This document shows, one piece after another, positions 1 through 7,833 of a stretch of 13,944 nucleotides of DNA. Position 1 is the first letter of the stretch. Every line of letters starts with the position of its first letter. The DNA comes from JAAUTS01 sp038250235 (GTDB lineage Bacteria; Verrucomicrobiota; Verrucomicrobiia; Methylacidiphilales; JAAUTS01): assembly GCA_038250235.1 (NCBI GenBank), contig JBBSCO010000066.1, positions 1 through 13,944 on the forward strand. The letters are read 5' to 3'. The notes under the pieces are model-generated. The model had not been told where the DNA came from, ran no database searches, and saw only the letters and a program-made list of their open reading frames with translations. Both the position numbers and the translations under genes were made by a program.

Positions 1-609
1 AATCGCATCGTTTATCAGCGTTCCATTAAGAAAGGTTCCGTTCAAGGATCCCAGGTCAATCACACGGATCTGGGTTTCAGTCAACAGAATGGTACAATGC
101 CTTCGTGAAACCGCCTCCGTCGGCAGATGCACATCACATTCCGAAACTTTACCCAGAAGGTTATCTCCCGGATGAACAGAAAAGGTGTGGCCATCCCAGG
201 ATCCTCCCACCACCGTCAGCGAAATTTCATATTGATTGACCAGCCCCTGCCATCTGATGGGACGCCCGAATTTCTTCTCCAACTTTTTGCGTTCAATCAG
301 CCGGGTTTCTTTGCGTGTAGGATTTTCAAAGAGGGCCTCTATAAGAAACTCCTCAATAAAGCAGTTCAGGTTACCCTCCCCGTGATTCAATTCTTTGCTT
401 TCTGAAATCCAGGAGTCCTTCAACGCAAACATGGACAAAAGCGCCGCCTCCCCCTGCTTGTCCTGGAAAGTTGCGTGTAAAATTTTCCGGTAGCTTAGGT
501 ATATCCGTCCCTCGGCCCCGTAAGTGTGCACATGCACGCAAAGCTCCGAAGGCTGAAGGCTGAGCGCCTGTAAACGAGTGAAGAGTGATTGGTTTAAGAC
601 AGTTTTCAT
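1..609 (-). CDS. DUF4388-like/FHA domain protein, 3' end cut by window edge
   Basis: The gene reads leftward and runs off position 1, so only the first 203 residues are visible. Residues about 8-70 resemble a DUF4388/PATAN domain: a GRIYLSYRKILHA segment is followed by GEAALLSMFAL and a tryptophan. Residues about 128-203 are a forkhead-associated domain, with VSRRH at 167-171 and DLGSLNGTFLNG at 185-196. FHA domains normally bind phosphothreonine proteins. In the usual GR motif the arginine is replaced by lysine (LLGK, K154), which may weaken phosphopeptide binding. The ATG at 609 is chosen because the N-terminal domain begins at once. An in-frame ATG at 633 would add eight residues but lies inside a palindrome. 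It follows an NtrC-type regulator gene by 168 bp and has its own candidate sigma-54 promoter. A signalling role is inferred; the partner kinase is not in view. Confidence 0.8.
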   Translation of the reverse strand, partial: MKTVLNQSLFTRLQALSLQPSELCVHVHTYGAEGRIYLSYRKILHATFQDKQGEAALLSMFALKDSWISESKELNHGEGNLNCFIEEFLIEALFENPTRKETRLIERKKLEKKFGRPIRWQGLVNQYEISLTVVGGSWDGHTFSVHPGDNLLGKVSECDVHLPTEAVSRRHCTILLTETQIRVIDLGSLNGTFLNGTLINDAI

Positions 610-634
610 GCCTGCACTTAGTGCAGGAGGCATG
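607..634. repeat. Imperfect palindrome overlapping the FHA gene start
   Basis: CATGC (607-611) and CTGCAC (612-617) are mirrored by GTGCAG (621-626) and GCATG (630-634), with a TTA centre and an extra GAG on one side. On the leftward transcript the ATG of the FHA gene lies in the 3' arm. The element could be an operator, or an RNA hairpin hiding the start codon. The symmetry is directly visible; the function is inferred. Confidence 0.6.
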
Positions 635-637
635 CCA
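622..637 (-). promoter_or_regulatory. Candidate sigma-54 (-24/-12) promoter for the FHA gene
   Basis: Read leftward, the sequence is TGGCATGCCTCCTGCA. The sigma-54 consensus is TGGCAYG-N4-TTGCW, and only one constrained base differs (C for the first T of TTGC). The GG and GC doublets have the required 12-base offset. The adjacent upstream gene encodes a sigma-54-dependent activator, which makes the match more credible. Transcription would start at about 611, almost at the ATG at 609, giving a nearly leaderless mRNA. That is unusual and counts somewhat against it. The match overlaps the palindrome at 607-634. Confidence 0.4.
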
Positions 638-686
638 TAAAAAAAAATTCAGACTCAAGTATCTTATTATCAGCGACTTAAAAAAT

Positions 687-767
687 TTAAACTCCAGGCC
701 GGTTCGATAAAATTGAAAGTTGAATTAACAGTCTGTCAACCCAATTGACAACCGTTGAAACGGACAA
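687..767 (-). other. Possible 26-residue ORF with strong ribosome binding site
   Basis: Directly overlapping the stop codon of the response regulator, the leftward strand carries AAGGAGG (772-778), followed four bases later by TTG (765-767). A 26-codon reading frame runs from there to TAA at 687-689. The first codons encode MSVSTVVNWVDRLL if TTG initiates. No family is recognised. The short length and TTG start make this weak, but the Shine-Dalgarno match is stronger than that of almost any clear gene here. Confidence 0.2.
734..763. repeat. Two adjacent small inverted repeats after the response regulator gene
   Basis: TGTCAA (734-739) and TTGACA (745-750) form one inverted repeat. CCGTT (752-756) and AACGG (759-763) form a second immediately beside it. 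They lie just past the stop codon of the regulator gene on its transcript. No T-run follows, so this is not a convincing intrinsic terminator. The repeats could mark the 3' end of the upstream transcript or be a protein-binding site. Confidence 0.35.
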
Positions 768-777
768 GAAGCCTCCT

Positions 778-2214
778 TCAGGTGATAACGTAATGTTCGA
801 GTTTTTCCTGCACGGTGGGGCGGGATACACCCAGAAGTTTTGCCATTTGCGAACGGTTGCCACGAGTGGTCCGGCTCATCTGGGTATAAAGCTCCTTCTC
901 GACCAATCCCAAAAGAGCCGGCCATGCAGTGGGGATTTTTTCCGCTTGCACCTGCCGGATAATATCCTCAACCAACGCTTTCAGCGAATCACCATTCTCC
1001 TCCCCGGCAGACTGGGAAGCGTAGCCGTTTTCCAAACCGGTCTGCCCCAGATGGTGCTGGGTGATCAAATGCCCCCGGGCCAGAAGAATAAGTTCACTGA
1101 CCGCATTTTCCAACTGGCGGATATTCCCCGGCCAGTGACGTTGGCTCAGAGCTTCAACCACCTCCTTGCTGATCACCGAGCGGGGAAACCCCAGCTCAGG
1201 TCCGTGCCTGGCAATAAAATAACGAATCAGATCCGGTATGTCTTCAGTCCTCTCCTTCAGTCCCGGAACTTCCAATGTAATTACCGCCAGACGGTAAAAG
1301 AGGTCTTCCCTGAATTTTTTCTCTTTGACCGCTTTGGCCAGGTCATGATGTGTCGCAGCGATCACACGGACATCGATTGAAATCAGATCTTTGCCGCCCA
1401 CCCGTTGGATTTCCTTTTCCTGAAGAACCCGCAACAACTTGGCCTGGGTACCCAGTGTCATCTCCCCAATTTCATCCAGGAAGATCGTGCCCGTGTTGGC
1501 CTGTTCGAAACGCCCGATCCGCTGCCTCTCTGCACCGGTAAAAGAACCTTTTTCATGACCGAATAGCTCACTCTCCAGAAGGGTCTCTGGAATGGCGGCA
1601 CAATTGATGGTGATAAAAGGGTTTTTGCTTCGTTTGCTGTGATGGAAAATGGCTCTGGCGACCAACTCTTTTCCCGATCCGGTCGGCCCCTGAATCAGCG
1701 CTGTCACCGGGGATGCGGAAATCTTGCCAATTTGCAGGTAAAGATTCTGCATGACGCGGCTCTTGCCAACCATCGAGATCTTCGACACATCCGCCACCCC
1801 CATGGCGACAGGTTCGACCGCCATCCGATGGCTGTTGGCCGCCGCCGTGACCACATTGACAAGCATCTTGACGTCAAACGGCTTGGAAATAAAATCGAAA
1901 ACCCCCAGTTTTCCCGCCTCCACCGTCGTCTCTATGGTGCCGTAACTCGTGGTCAGAATAACCGGCAGAAGAGGCTTCTTTTGATTCAGGGTTTTCAGCA
2001 GTGCCAGTCCATCCATGCCCGGCATGCGGAAATCCGTCACCACCACATGAAAATCTTCTTCCAGGGCCTTACGCAGTCCTTCCCTGGAATCGGAAACCGC
2101 CTCGACTTCAAACAGGGGATCACTGGCCGTCAGGGCAGTTGCAATCATCTCACCAATCGACGCTTCGTCATCAATCACCAAAATGCGCGAGGCGCGTTTG
2201 ATTTTGGTCGTCAC
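778..2214 (-). CDS. NtrC-family sigma-54-dependent response regulator
   Basis: This is a three-domain transcription activator of 478 residues from the GTG at 2214. The receiver domain (about 9-125) has the acidic pair D15/D16, the phospho-acceptor aspartate D61 (TDFRMPGMDG) and K111. The AAA+ domain (about 145-385) has Walker A GPTGSGKE at 176-183, the sigma-54 contact loop GSFTGA at 223-228 (usual form GAFTGA) and Walker B GTIFLDEIGE at 242-251. The C-terminus (about 450-475) is a Fis-type helix-turn-helix (GNRSQMAKLLGVSRPTV). When phosphorylated by a sensor kinase it should open sigma-54 promoters. No kinase gene is in the window. Start choice is uncertain: ATG at 2280 overlaps panB by 17 bp, and neither start has a good ribosome binding site. 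The GTG puts the receiver at the usual distance from the N-terminus. A target just downstream at 622-637 is plausible. Confidence 0.93.
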   Translation of the reverse strand: MTTKIKRASRILVIDDEASIGEMIATALTASDPLFEVEAVSDSREGLRKALEEDFHVVVTDFRMPGMDGLALLKTLNQKKPLLPVILTTSYGTIETTVEAGKLGVFDFISKPFDVKMLVNVVTAAANSHRMAVEPVAMGVADVSKISMVGKSRVMQNLYLQIGKISASPVTALIQGPTGSGKELVARAIFHHSKRSKNPFITINCAAIPETLLESELFGHEKGSFTGAERQRIGRFEQANTGTIFLDEIGEMTLGTQAKLLRVLQEKEIQRVGGKDLISIDVRVIAATHHDLAKAVKEKKFREDLFYRLAVITLEVPGLKERTEDIPDLIRYFIARHGPELGFPRSVISKEVVEALSQRHWPGNIRQLENAVSELILLARGHLITQHHLGQTGLENGYASQSAGEENGDSLKALVEDIIRQVQAEKIPTAWPALLGLVEKELYTQMSRTTRGNRSQMAKLLGVSRPTVQEKLEHYVIT

Positions 2215-2263
2215 TGTTGCCAAGGATAACAGTAAATAGTTTGAATGACTAGCAAAATACAGA

Positions 2264-3022
2264 TCAAAATCTGAGGGCATAACGCCGGAACGCTTCCTGA
2301 ATCTCAGTTCCCAGGGCCACTTCGGGTTTGACATGGGGAAAGCTCCACCAGGGAGTTAACCCCACCAGGTCCGAGCAAACCTGAATCTGGCCGTCTGTCT
2401 TCTTTCCGGAGGCAATTCCAATGGTAGGTATATCAAGAATTTCTGTCATACGCTCCGCCACCTCAGCGACGACGGCCTCCAGCACTATGGAAAACAATCC
2501 CTCTTCCTGCATCAGGAAGGCATCTTCGATCAGCCTGTCGGCTTCGGCCACAATCTTCCCCTTCTTCCTGTAGGCTCCTTCCTCCAGAATATGCTGGGGC
2601 AACATACCCAGATGGCCCTGCAATTGGATCCCCTCCCTGCGGATAGCCCGGATCTGGTCGTGAATTTCCCTGCCTCCCTCCATCTTCACCGCATCTGCTC
2701 CTGCAGAAAGGAGACGACGGGCATTGGTCAGGGCCTGTTCAGAGGTTTCATAACTCTGGTAGGACAAATCGGCTGTAATTAACGCCCTCTTCCTGGCCCG
2801 CGCCACCGATTCCGTGGCCCGCACCATGTCGTCCATCGTCACCCGGGTTGTATTTTCGTGCCCCAAAACAACCATACCCAGAGAATCCCCCACGTGCAGA
2901 ATATCAACTCCGGCCTCGTCCAGATGCCGGGCCATGGGATAATCGTAGGCCGTAACGGCAAAAATGGGCCGCTGCTGCTTCCAGTTGCGGATGTCATCCG
3001 TGGTTATTCGAGTTTCCGGCAT
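2264..3022 (-). CDS. panB: 3-methyl-2-oxobutanoate hydroxymethyltransferase
   Basis: Ketopantoate hydroxymethyltransferase moves a one-carbon unit from 5,10-methylene-tetrahydrofolate to 3-methyl-2-oxobutanoate, the first committed step of pantothenate and coenzyme A synthesis in the cytoplasm. At 252 residues it is a little shorter than usual. The metal and active-site residues known from the family are all present: D46 in VGDSLGM, D85 in TADLSYQSY, K113 and E115 in AVKMEGG, and E182 in IVLEAV. The GHLG motif is present, but the following residues are MLPQ rather than the usual LTPQ. The C-terminal segment after DLVGLTP is divergent. The ATG overlaps the 3' end of folK by 19 bp, which suggests translational coupling. 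Methylene-folate use links it to the folK and gcvP genes just upstream. Confidence 0.95.
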   Translation of the reverse strand: MPETRITTDDIRNWKQQRPIFAVTAYDYPMARHLDEAGVDILHVGDSLGMVVLGHENTTRVTMDDMVRATESVARARKRALITADLSYQSYETSEQALTNARRLLSAGADAVKMEGGREIHDQIRAIRREGIQLQGHLGMLPQHILEEGAYRKKGKIVAEADRLIEDAFLMQEEGLFSIVLEAVVAEVAERMTEILDIPTIGIASGKKTDGQIQVCSDLVGLTPWWSFPHVKPEVALGTEIQEAFRRYALRF

Positions 3023-3495
3023 ACCTGATCGTGACTCCCAAGCTTCAACTCTTCAAGGAGAACCCTCACGGAACGGTTCTGGGTCGGCAAAACAAGTTCG
3101 GGTCGAATTTCGCTCAAGGGCTCCAGTACGAACAAACGTTCCGTCATCCGTGGATGGGGCAGAACCAAACGCATCGTCCTCATTTCCAGATCCTCCGCAT
3201 ATAGAATATCCAGATCAACCGGCCGGGGACTGTTGCGCGCACGGACTTCAGCCCGTCCCCGCTCTTTTTCATAGGCCTGTAGTTTTTCCAGCAAATAGAT
3301 CAGCCCGTCACGGAAGGAGATTTCCGCAACAGCATTGATAAACTCCGGCGAGCCCGGAGGACAGCCCAGTGGTGTACTGCTGTAGAGGGACGATAGAACT
3401 GCTCCGGGATCAAGTTGACGTAAAAAAGAGAAGGCCTGATTAATCTCTATGCGTGAATCACCAAGATTAGAGCCCAGTGCAATGCCAATTCTCAT
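3004..3495 (-). CDS. folK: 2-amino-4-hydroxy-6-hydroxymethyldihydropteridine pyrophosphokinase
   Basis: FolK transfers pyrophosphate from ATP to 6-hydroxymethyl-7,8-dihydropterin, a late step before dihydropteroate synthesis in the folate pathway. The 163-residue length is typical for a stand-alone enzyme. The N-terminus has the family pattern IALGSNLGD (5-13). SSLYSSTPLGCPPGSPEFINAV matches the substrate-binding region. The signature RNSPRPVDLDILY (87-99) carries the metal-binding aspartates D94 and D96, and LPHPRMTERLFVLEPLSEI follows as in the family. The ATG at 3495 lies 26 bp after the gcvP stop, with a GGGGATGAA stretch just before it. Its end overlaps panB by 19 bp. Co-transcription with gcvP and panB is inferred from the spacing. 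Confidence 0.95.
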   Translation of the reverse strand: MRIGIALGSNLGDSRIEINQAFSFLRQLDPGAVLSSLYSSTPLGCPPGSPEFINAVAEISFRDGLIYLLEKLQAYEKERGRAEVRARNSPRPVDLDILYAEDLEMRTMRLVLPHPRMTERLFVLEPLSEIRPELVLPTQNRSVRVLLEELKLGSHDQVCRKLE

Positions 3496-3521
3496 GTTTC
3501 ATCCCCGGGCTCTCTATCCAC

Positions 3522-6395
3522 TCACTTCATCTCAGGTGTAATGCAGGAACAGAATAAATTCCTGTCGCCATAGACATTGTCCACACGACCCACCGGGGGC
3601 CAATACTTGTTTGCTCGGATCCACGGCACAGGATATGCCGCCTGCTCACGGCTGTAGGCACGCGACCACGTATCGCTGATCACCACCTCCGCTGTGTGCG
3701 GTGCCTTTTTCAACGGGTTGTCCAGTTTATCCATTCTTCCTGCTGCAATCGCCTCCATCTCGGCATGGATCGCGATCATGGCCTCGATAAAACGATCCAG
3801 TTCCGCCTTGGACTCACTTTCTGTCGGCTCCACCATGAGGGTTCCCGCGACAGGCCAGGACATGGTCGGGGCATGGAAGCCGTAATCAATCAGCCGCTTG
3901 GCCACGTCTTCGACCTCAATACCTGCCGTAGCTTTAAAACCTCTCAGATCCAGGATACATTCATGTGCCACCCTCCCCTGTGTGCCTTTGTACAAAACAG
4001 GGTAAAATGCCTCCAGTTTATGGGCCAAATAGTTGGCACTCAAAATAGCGGTGGCCGTGGCCTGCTTTAAACCCTGCCCGCCCATCATGGCAATGTAAGC
4101 CCAGGAAATCGTCAGGATACAACCGCTTCCATAAGGAGCTGCCGAGACAGGACCGACCTGCCTGCTCTCATCCGCCACCTCCAAAGGATGTCCAGGCAGA
4201 TACGGTGCCAGATGTTGAGCCACGCCAATCGGTCCCATGCCCGGCCCACCGCCGCCATGCGGGATGCAAAAAGTTTTGTGCAGGTTCAGATGACAAACAT
4301 CCGCCCCGATGGCACCGGGACTGGTCAGCCCGACCTGGGCATTCATATTGGCCCCGTCCATGTAGACCTGGCCACCCGCCTCATGGGTGAGTCGGCAAAG
4401 TTCGCGGATTCCCGTTTCAAAAACCCCGTGTGTCGAAGGATACGTAACCATGCACAGTCCAAGCTTCCCATGGTTTTCGGCTAGCTTTGTAATGTAATCA
4501 GCCATGTCGATGTTGCCCTGGTCGTCGCAACGCACGGTTACCACTTTGAACGCAGCCATGACTGCAGATGCAAAATTGGTGCCATGGGCCGACTGTGGAA
4601 TCAGACAGACATCCCGTTGTTTGTCCCCCCTGGCTTCGTGGTATTTTTTGATGGCCAACAAACCCGCATATTCACCCTGGGAACCGGCATTGGGTTGCAG
4701 CGAAATCGCGGAAAACCCGGTCAACACCGCCAGCCAATCCTCCAGATCTTTCAGCAACTCATGATAGCCTGTAAGCTGCTCCTTCGGCGCGAACGGGTGG
4801 ATTCTGGAAAAACCGGGCCATGTCACCGGATACATTTCCGCCACGGCATTCAGCTTCATGGTACAGGAACCCAATGCAATCATGGAGTAGGTAAGGGAAA
4901 TATCCTTGTTCTCCAGCATCTTCAGGTAACGCATCAATTCCGTTTCCGAATGGTGGGTGTTGAACACCGGGTGGGTTAGATAACTGCTGCTGCGTAGCAC
5001 CTTCGGCAAATACCAATCCCGGTGTTCAGGAAGGTTTGGCACTAGCCTTCCGCTAAAGACATAGGCCAGATCCGCGAGATCAGCTTCCGTGACTGCCTCA
5101 TCCAGTGTCACCCCAAGTGTTTGCTCATCGATACGACGAAGGTTGAGCTGCTTTTCCTCGGCCCGCGCCAGGATTTCCTGCAACGCTTGGTTTTCCGTGC
5201 TGACCGTGATAGTGTCAAAAAAATCACCCTTACCCAGCAGGAAGCCCTCACTCTTCAGGAATCCGGCGAGTTTGGCGGTCTGCTGATGGATATAAAGAGC
5301 GATGGCGCGAAGTTGTTCCGGTCCGTGGTACACGGCATACATGGAAGCAACCACCGCAGGCAGCACCTGCGCCGTGCAGATATTGCTCGTGGCTTTGTCA
5401 CGCCGGATGTGTTGTTCACGCGTCTGGAGACTCAGACGCATGGCGGGCTGACCGGAAGAGTCTTTGGATACTCCGATCAAACGTCCTGGCATGCGCCTCT
5501 TGTGCTCGTCCCTGGTGGCAAAGTAAGCTGCATGAGGCCCGCCGAAACCCATTGGCATACCGAAACGTTGGGTCGTTCCCACCGCCACATCCGCCCCGAA
5601 CTCACCCGGAGGCTTCAGCAGTAGAAGACTCATCAGGTCCGCTGCCACAACCACAAGTGCCTTGTGTTCATGGGCTCTGAGAATAAAGGATTCATAGTCA
5701 TGTATTTGCCCCCGCGTATTGGGATATTGGAGCAGGAAGCCGAAAACGGCGCGATCAAAGCTGAACTCCTCCGGGTTTCCCACAATCACAGGTACTCCGA
5801 GTGCCCCGGCACGGTTCCTAACAACATGAATGGTCTGGGGGTGACAATCCTCCGCAATAAAGAAAGTCGGATTGGATTCTTCACCCTCCCACGCTCCCTG
5901 ACACATGGCCATCGCTTCAGCGGCTGCGGTTCCCTCGTCCAACAGGGAGGCGTTAGCAAAGGCAAAACCCGTCAGATCGCTGATCATGGTCTGGTAATTC
6001 AGGAGTGCTTCCATGCGGCCCTGTGATATCTCCGCCTGATATGGCGTATAAGCCGTGTACCAACCCGGATTTTCCAGAACGTTGCGCTGAATGACCGGAG
6101 GCAGGATCACTTCGTGATAGCCAAGACCCAGATACGACCGATAAATCCGGTTCCGCTCTGCCATCGACTTGAGTTTATTCAATGCCTCGAACTCACTCAA
6201 AGCTTCCAGCCCTGACAAAGGAGTGGGAATGCCGATATCCTGGGGGAGAACCTGCTCCAGAAAACTTTCGAAATCCTCTGCGCCAATCTCGCGCAACATG
6301 TCCGCAATTTCCTCAGGACTGGGTCCGATGTGACGATTACGAAAAGAGTCAGGATGCTGCGAAACAGTCAATGAAGTGCGAAGAGTGGTGTGCAT
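3522..6395 (-). CDS. gcvP: Glycine dehydrogenase (decarboxylating), P protein
   Basis: This is the PLP-dependent P protein of the glycine cleavage system. It decarboxylates glycine and passes the aminomethyl group to the lipoyl H protein; the complex as a whole yields CO2, ammonia, NADH and 5,10-methylene-tetrahydrofolate. It is the fused single-chain form of 957 residues, the usual length. The N-terminus has RHIGPSPEEIADML, a hallmark of the family. The PLP lysine is K707 in HLNLHKTFCIPHGGGGPG. The ATG at 6395 is preferred over an in-frame ATG at 6443 because the family starts just before the RHIGPS motif and a candidate promoter lies at 6415-6443. No gcvT or gcvH lies next to it. folK follows after 26 bp. 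Confidence 0.97.
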   Translation of the reverse strand: MHTTLRTSLTVSQHPDSFRNRHIGPSPEEIADMLREIGAEDFESFLEQVLPQDIGIPTPLSGLEALSEFEALNKLKSMAERNRIYRSYLGLGYHEVILPPVIQRNVLENPGWYTAYTPYQAEISQGRMEALLNYQTMISDLTGFAFANASLLDEGTAAAEAMAMCQGAWEGEESNPTFFIAEDCHPQTIHVVRNRAGALGVPVIVGNPEEFSFDRAVFGFLLQYPNTRGQIHDYESFILRAHEHKALVVVAADLMSLLLLKPPGEFGADVAVGTTQRFGMPMGFGGPHAAYFATRDEHKRRMPGRLIGVSKDSSGQPAMRLSLQTREQHIRRDKATSNICTAQVLPAVVASMYAVYHGPEQLRAIALYIHQQTAKLAGFLKSEGFLLGKGDFFDTITVSTENQALQEILARAEEKQLNLRRIDEQTLGVTLDEAVTEADLADLAYVFSGRLVPNLPEHRDWYLPKVLRSSSYLTHPVFNTHHSETELMRYLKMLENKDISLTYSMIALGSCTMKLNAVAEMYPVTWPGFSRIHPFAPKEQLTGYHELLKDLEDWLAVLTGFSAISLQPNAGSQGEYAGLLAIKKYHEARGDKQRDVCLIPQSAHGTNFASAVMAAFKVVTVRCDDQGNIDMADYITKLAENHGKLGLCMVTYPSTHGVFETGIRELCRLTHEAGGQVYMDGANMNAQVGLTSPGAIGADVCHLNLHKTFCIPHGGGGPGMGPIGVAQHLAPYLPGHPLEVADESRQVGPVSAAPYGSGCILTISWAYIAMMGGQGLKQATATAILSANYLAHKLEAFYPVLYKGTQGRVAHECILDLRGFKATAGIEVEDVAKRLIDYGFHAPTMSWPVAGTLMVEPTESESKAELDRFIEAMIAIHAEMEAIAAGRMDKLDNPLKKAPHTAEVVISDTWSRAYSREQAAYPVPWIRANKYWPPVGRVDNVYGDRNLFCSCITPEMK

Positions 6396-6414
6396 GAAGA
6401 TAATACAATACTCC

Positions 6415-6443
6415 GTAATAAAGAGTATCACCCCGCATTTCAA
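6415..6443 (-). promoter_or_regulatory. Candidate sigma-70-type promoter for gcvP
   Basis: Read leftward, TTGAAA (6438-6443) and TATTAC (6415-6420) are separated by 17 bases. That spacing is ideal, with 5/6 and 4/6 matches to the -35 and -10 consensus. Transcription would start near 6408, leaving a short leader before the ATG at 6395. The rest of the 6396-6575 gap shows no glycine riboswitch motif and no strong hairpin. Confidence 0.3.
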
Positions 6444-6575
6444 AAAAAATCCTACCCCTCACCCAAATTCTTTTTTGAACTGGCTAGACTCTTGGGAACT
6501 AGGCTGTTGTCCTTGAAGGGTTTACAGATTCTTTAACCGCTTGAGGTTTAAAAAGAAACAGACCGCCAATCCGGA

Positions 6576-7100
6576 TTATTTCTTCGCTGACCGTTTGACA
6601 TAGTCAACTACAACCGCCTGCTCATCTTTGGCCGACCACACCACGCGCAAAAAGTCCGCCGGATGAATATCGTGCTCTGTAAGAAATTTCCGGTCGCCAC
6701 CACAACCAAACATGATTTCAGGAGCCATTTCCCCCCGCAACTTCAGCCTGGCTTTTTCCATGATGCGGGGAAGCCATTCGATGCCTTCAAGCTTGTCAGT
6801 TTTGGGCGGCAGCCGATCGGCTGTAACGATTTCGACGGACTTTTTGCCTTCCTGAATCGTCAAAAAATAGTCACGCCGCGCCGCAGTGACCAAAAGCGCC
6901 GTCGAAAAATCCGGATCCCCGTGGTTGCAGGCGTCCTCGGCAAAATCGTAGATTTCCTGGGCTGTTGCCCCGATGGAATCAAGAAATGCTGTCTCCGACC
7001 CGTCAAAATAGGTCCCGGATCCGCGCTGTTCTTTCTGATAAAGTTCCAGGGCTTTGTCGTAAAGGGTTTTGAATTGTTTGGTCCAATCGTAATGACTCAT
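6576..7100 (-). CDS. DUF5069-family protein of unknown function
   Basis: This is a 174-residue soluble protein with no signal peptide or membrane segment. The C-terminal half (about 103-172), with EWLPRIMEKARLKLRGE, FGCGGDRKFL and HPADFLRVVW, resembles DUF5069, where a conserved LPR..(D/E)KAR motif is typical. The N-terminal half (MSHYDWTKQFKTLYDKALELY, then ATAQEIYDFAEDACNHGDP) looks like the N-terminal region that accompanies DUF5069 in Verrucomicrobiota proteins. I recall that from general familiarity, not from a search. The biochemical role is unknown. The ATG at 7100 has no evident Shine-Dalgarno sequence. The gene is divergent from the TPR gene and separated from gcvP by 180 bp, so it is probably its own transcription unit. 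Confidence 0.85.
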   Translation of the reverse strand: MSHYDWTKQFKTLYDKALELYQKEQRGSGTYFDGSETAFLDSIGATAQEIYDFAEDACNHGDPDFSTALLVTAARRDYFLTIQEGKKSVEIVTADRLPPKTDKLEGIEWLPRIMEKARLKLRGEMAPEIMFGCGGDRKFLTEHDIHPADFLRVVWSAKDEQAVVVDYVKRSAKK

Positions 7101-7326
7101 GCCCGTAAACTAGCCTTATCCCCCACGCGGTCAAATACGGAACCATTAGGGCAGTATTCTTTTTTTCCTGTCGGATCAACTTTGCATCGCGAAAGGCCGG
7201 GCAGTTTTCTTAAACTCTCGCATCGCCAGCTTGCGCTCCTACAACAAAATTCAGACACCCCCCCCATCCTTTTCAACTCATCGGGTCTTGCGCAAGCCCC
7301 AAAGACTGCCTACGTTTCAAAACCCG
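7101..7326. promoter_or_regulatory. Divergent intergenic region with a 10-bp palindrome
   Basis: This 226-bp gap separates the leftward and rightward gene blocks and must hold promoters for both. On the leftward strand TTGACC (7129-7134) lies 16 bases before a poor -10 (TAGTTT, 7107-7112). On the rightward side, CTTGCGCAAG (7287-7296) is a perfect palindrome flanked by GGG and CCC, about 30 bp before the TPR start. It could be an operator or a chance palindrome. I see no RNA gene or repeat here. Confidence 0.3.
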
Positions 7327-7830
7327 ATGCCCTTGTCCAAAAAAGATCAACAACACTTGCAGGCCTCCGTGGGCTACACCCAATTGGGGATGAATGCCGA
7401 AGCGTTACAGGAACTCGATCTTGTTTCGGGTCCGGAAAGAACGTCGGTCGAGGTGCTGAGCTTGGAACTCGCCATCCTGCACCAAAGCAACCAATGGACA
7501 GAATCCATGAAGGTGGCAGGCAGAATGGTGGAGCTTGACCCGGAGAATCCCGACTGGCACATCGCCTATGCTTTTGCCACCAGACGGGCCCGTTCCCTGG
7601 ATCAGGCCCGCAGCATCTTGGCCCATGCGCTCGCCCTGTTTCCAGCCAACGCCCTGATTCATTACAATCTGGGCTGTTATGCCGCTCAATTGGGTGAACT
7701 CGACCAGTCATGCAGCCTCATCGAGGAGGCCTTTCGCATGGACCGGAAATTCAGGAAAATTGCGCAAACCGATCCCGACCTGGAACCGGTCAGACACCTT
7801 TTCAAAAAAAACGTCCTTTCCAAAAAGTAA
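7327..7830 (+). CDS. Tetratricopeptide-repeat protein
   Basis: This is a 167-residue protein made largely of tetratricopeptide repeats, helical pairs that form protein-binding scaffolds. Visible units are about 8-34 (GYTQLGMNAEALQELDLV), 44-76 (LELAILHQSNQWTESMKVAGRMVELDP, with the usual W and DP ending), 77-108 (AYAFATRRARSLDQARSILAHALALFP) and 109-142 (IHYNLGCYAAQLGELDQSCSLIEEAF). The final segment (AQTDPDLEPVRHLF) resembles a common TPR capping ending. There is no signal peptide, so it is probably cytoplasmic. The ATG at 7327 begins just before the first repeat. Longer in-frame readings from a TTG at 7231 add a low-complexity tail with no family character. No partner can be named from the sequence. 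Confidence 0.85.
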   Translation: MPLSKKDQQHLQASVGYTQLGMNAEALQELDLVSGPERTSVEVLSLELAILHQSNQWTESMKVAGRMVELDPENPDWHIAYAFATRRARSLDQARSILAHALALFPANALIHYNLGCYAAQLGELDQSCSLIEEAFRMDRKFRKIAQTDPDLEPVRHLFKKNVLSKK

Positions 7831-7833
7831 GCT

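Noticed and set aside
2215..2334. Longer N-terminus for the response regulator reaching to 2334
   Set aside because: It would overlap panB by 71 bp and add residues absent from NtrC-type proteins. GTG 2214, or at most ATG 2280, is more credible.
6396..6443. Sixteen-residue N-terminal extension of GcvP from ATG 6443
   Set aside because: The extension lies over the candidate promoter, and the family begins close to the RHIGPS motif.
6396..6575. Possible glycine riboswitch before gcvP
   Set aside because: None of the conserved aptamer core motifs could be found on the leftward strand, and no tandem aptamer folding is evident.
6663..7538. 291-codon plus-strand ORF spanning the DUF5069 gene, the divergent region and the TPR gene
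   Set aside because: It runs antisense through one recognisable gene and out of frame through another, and has no family features.
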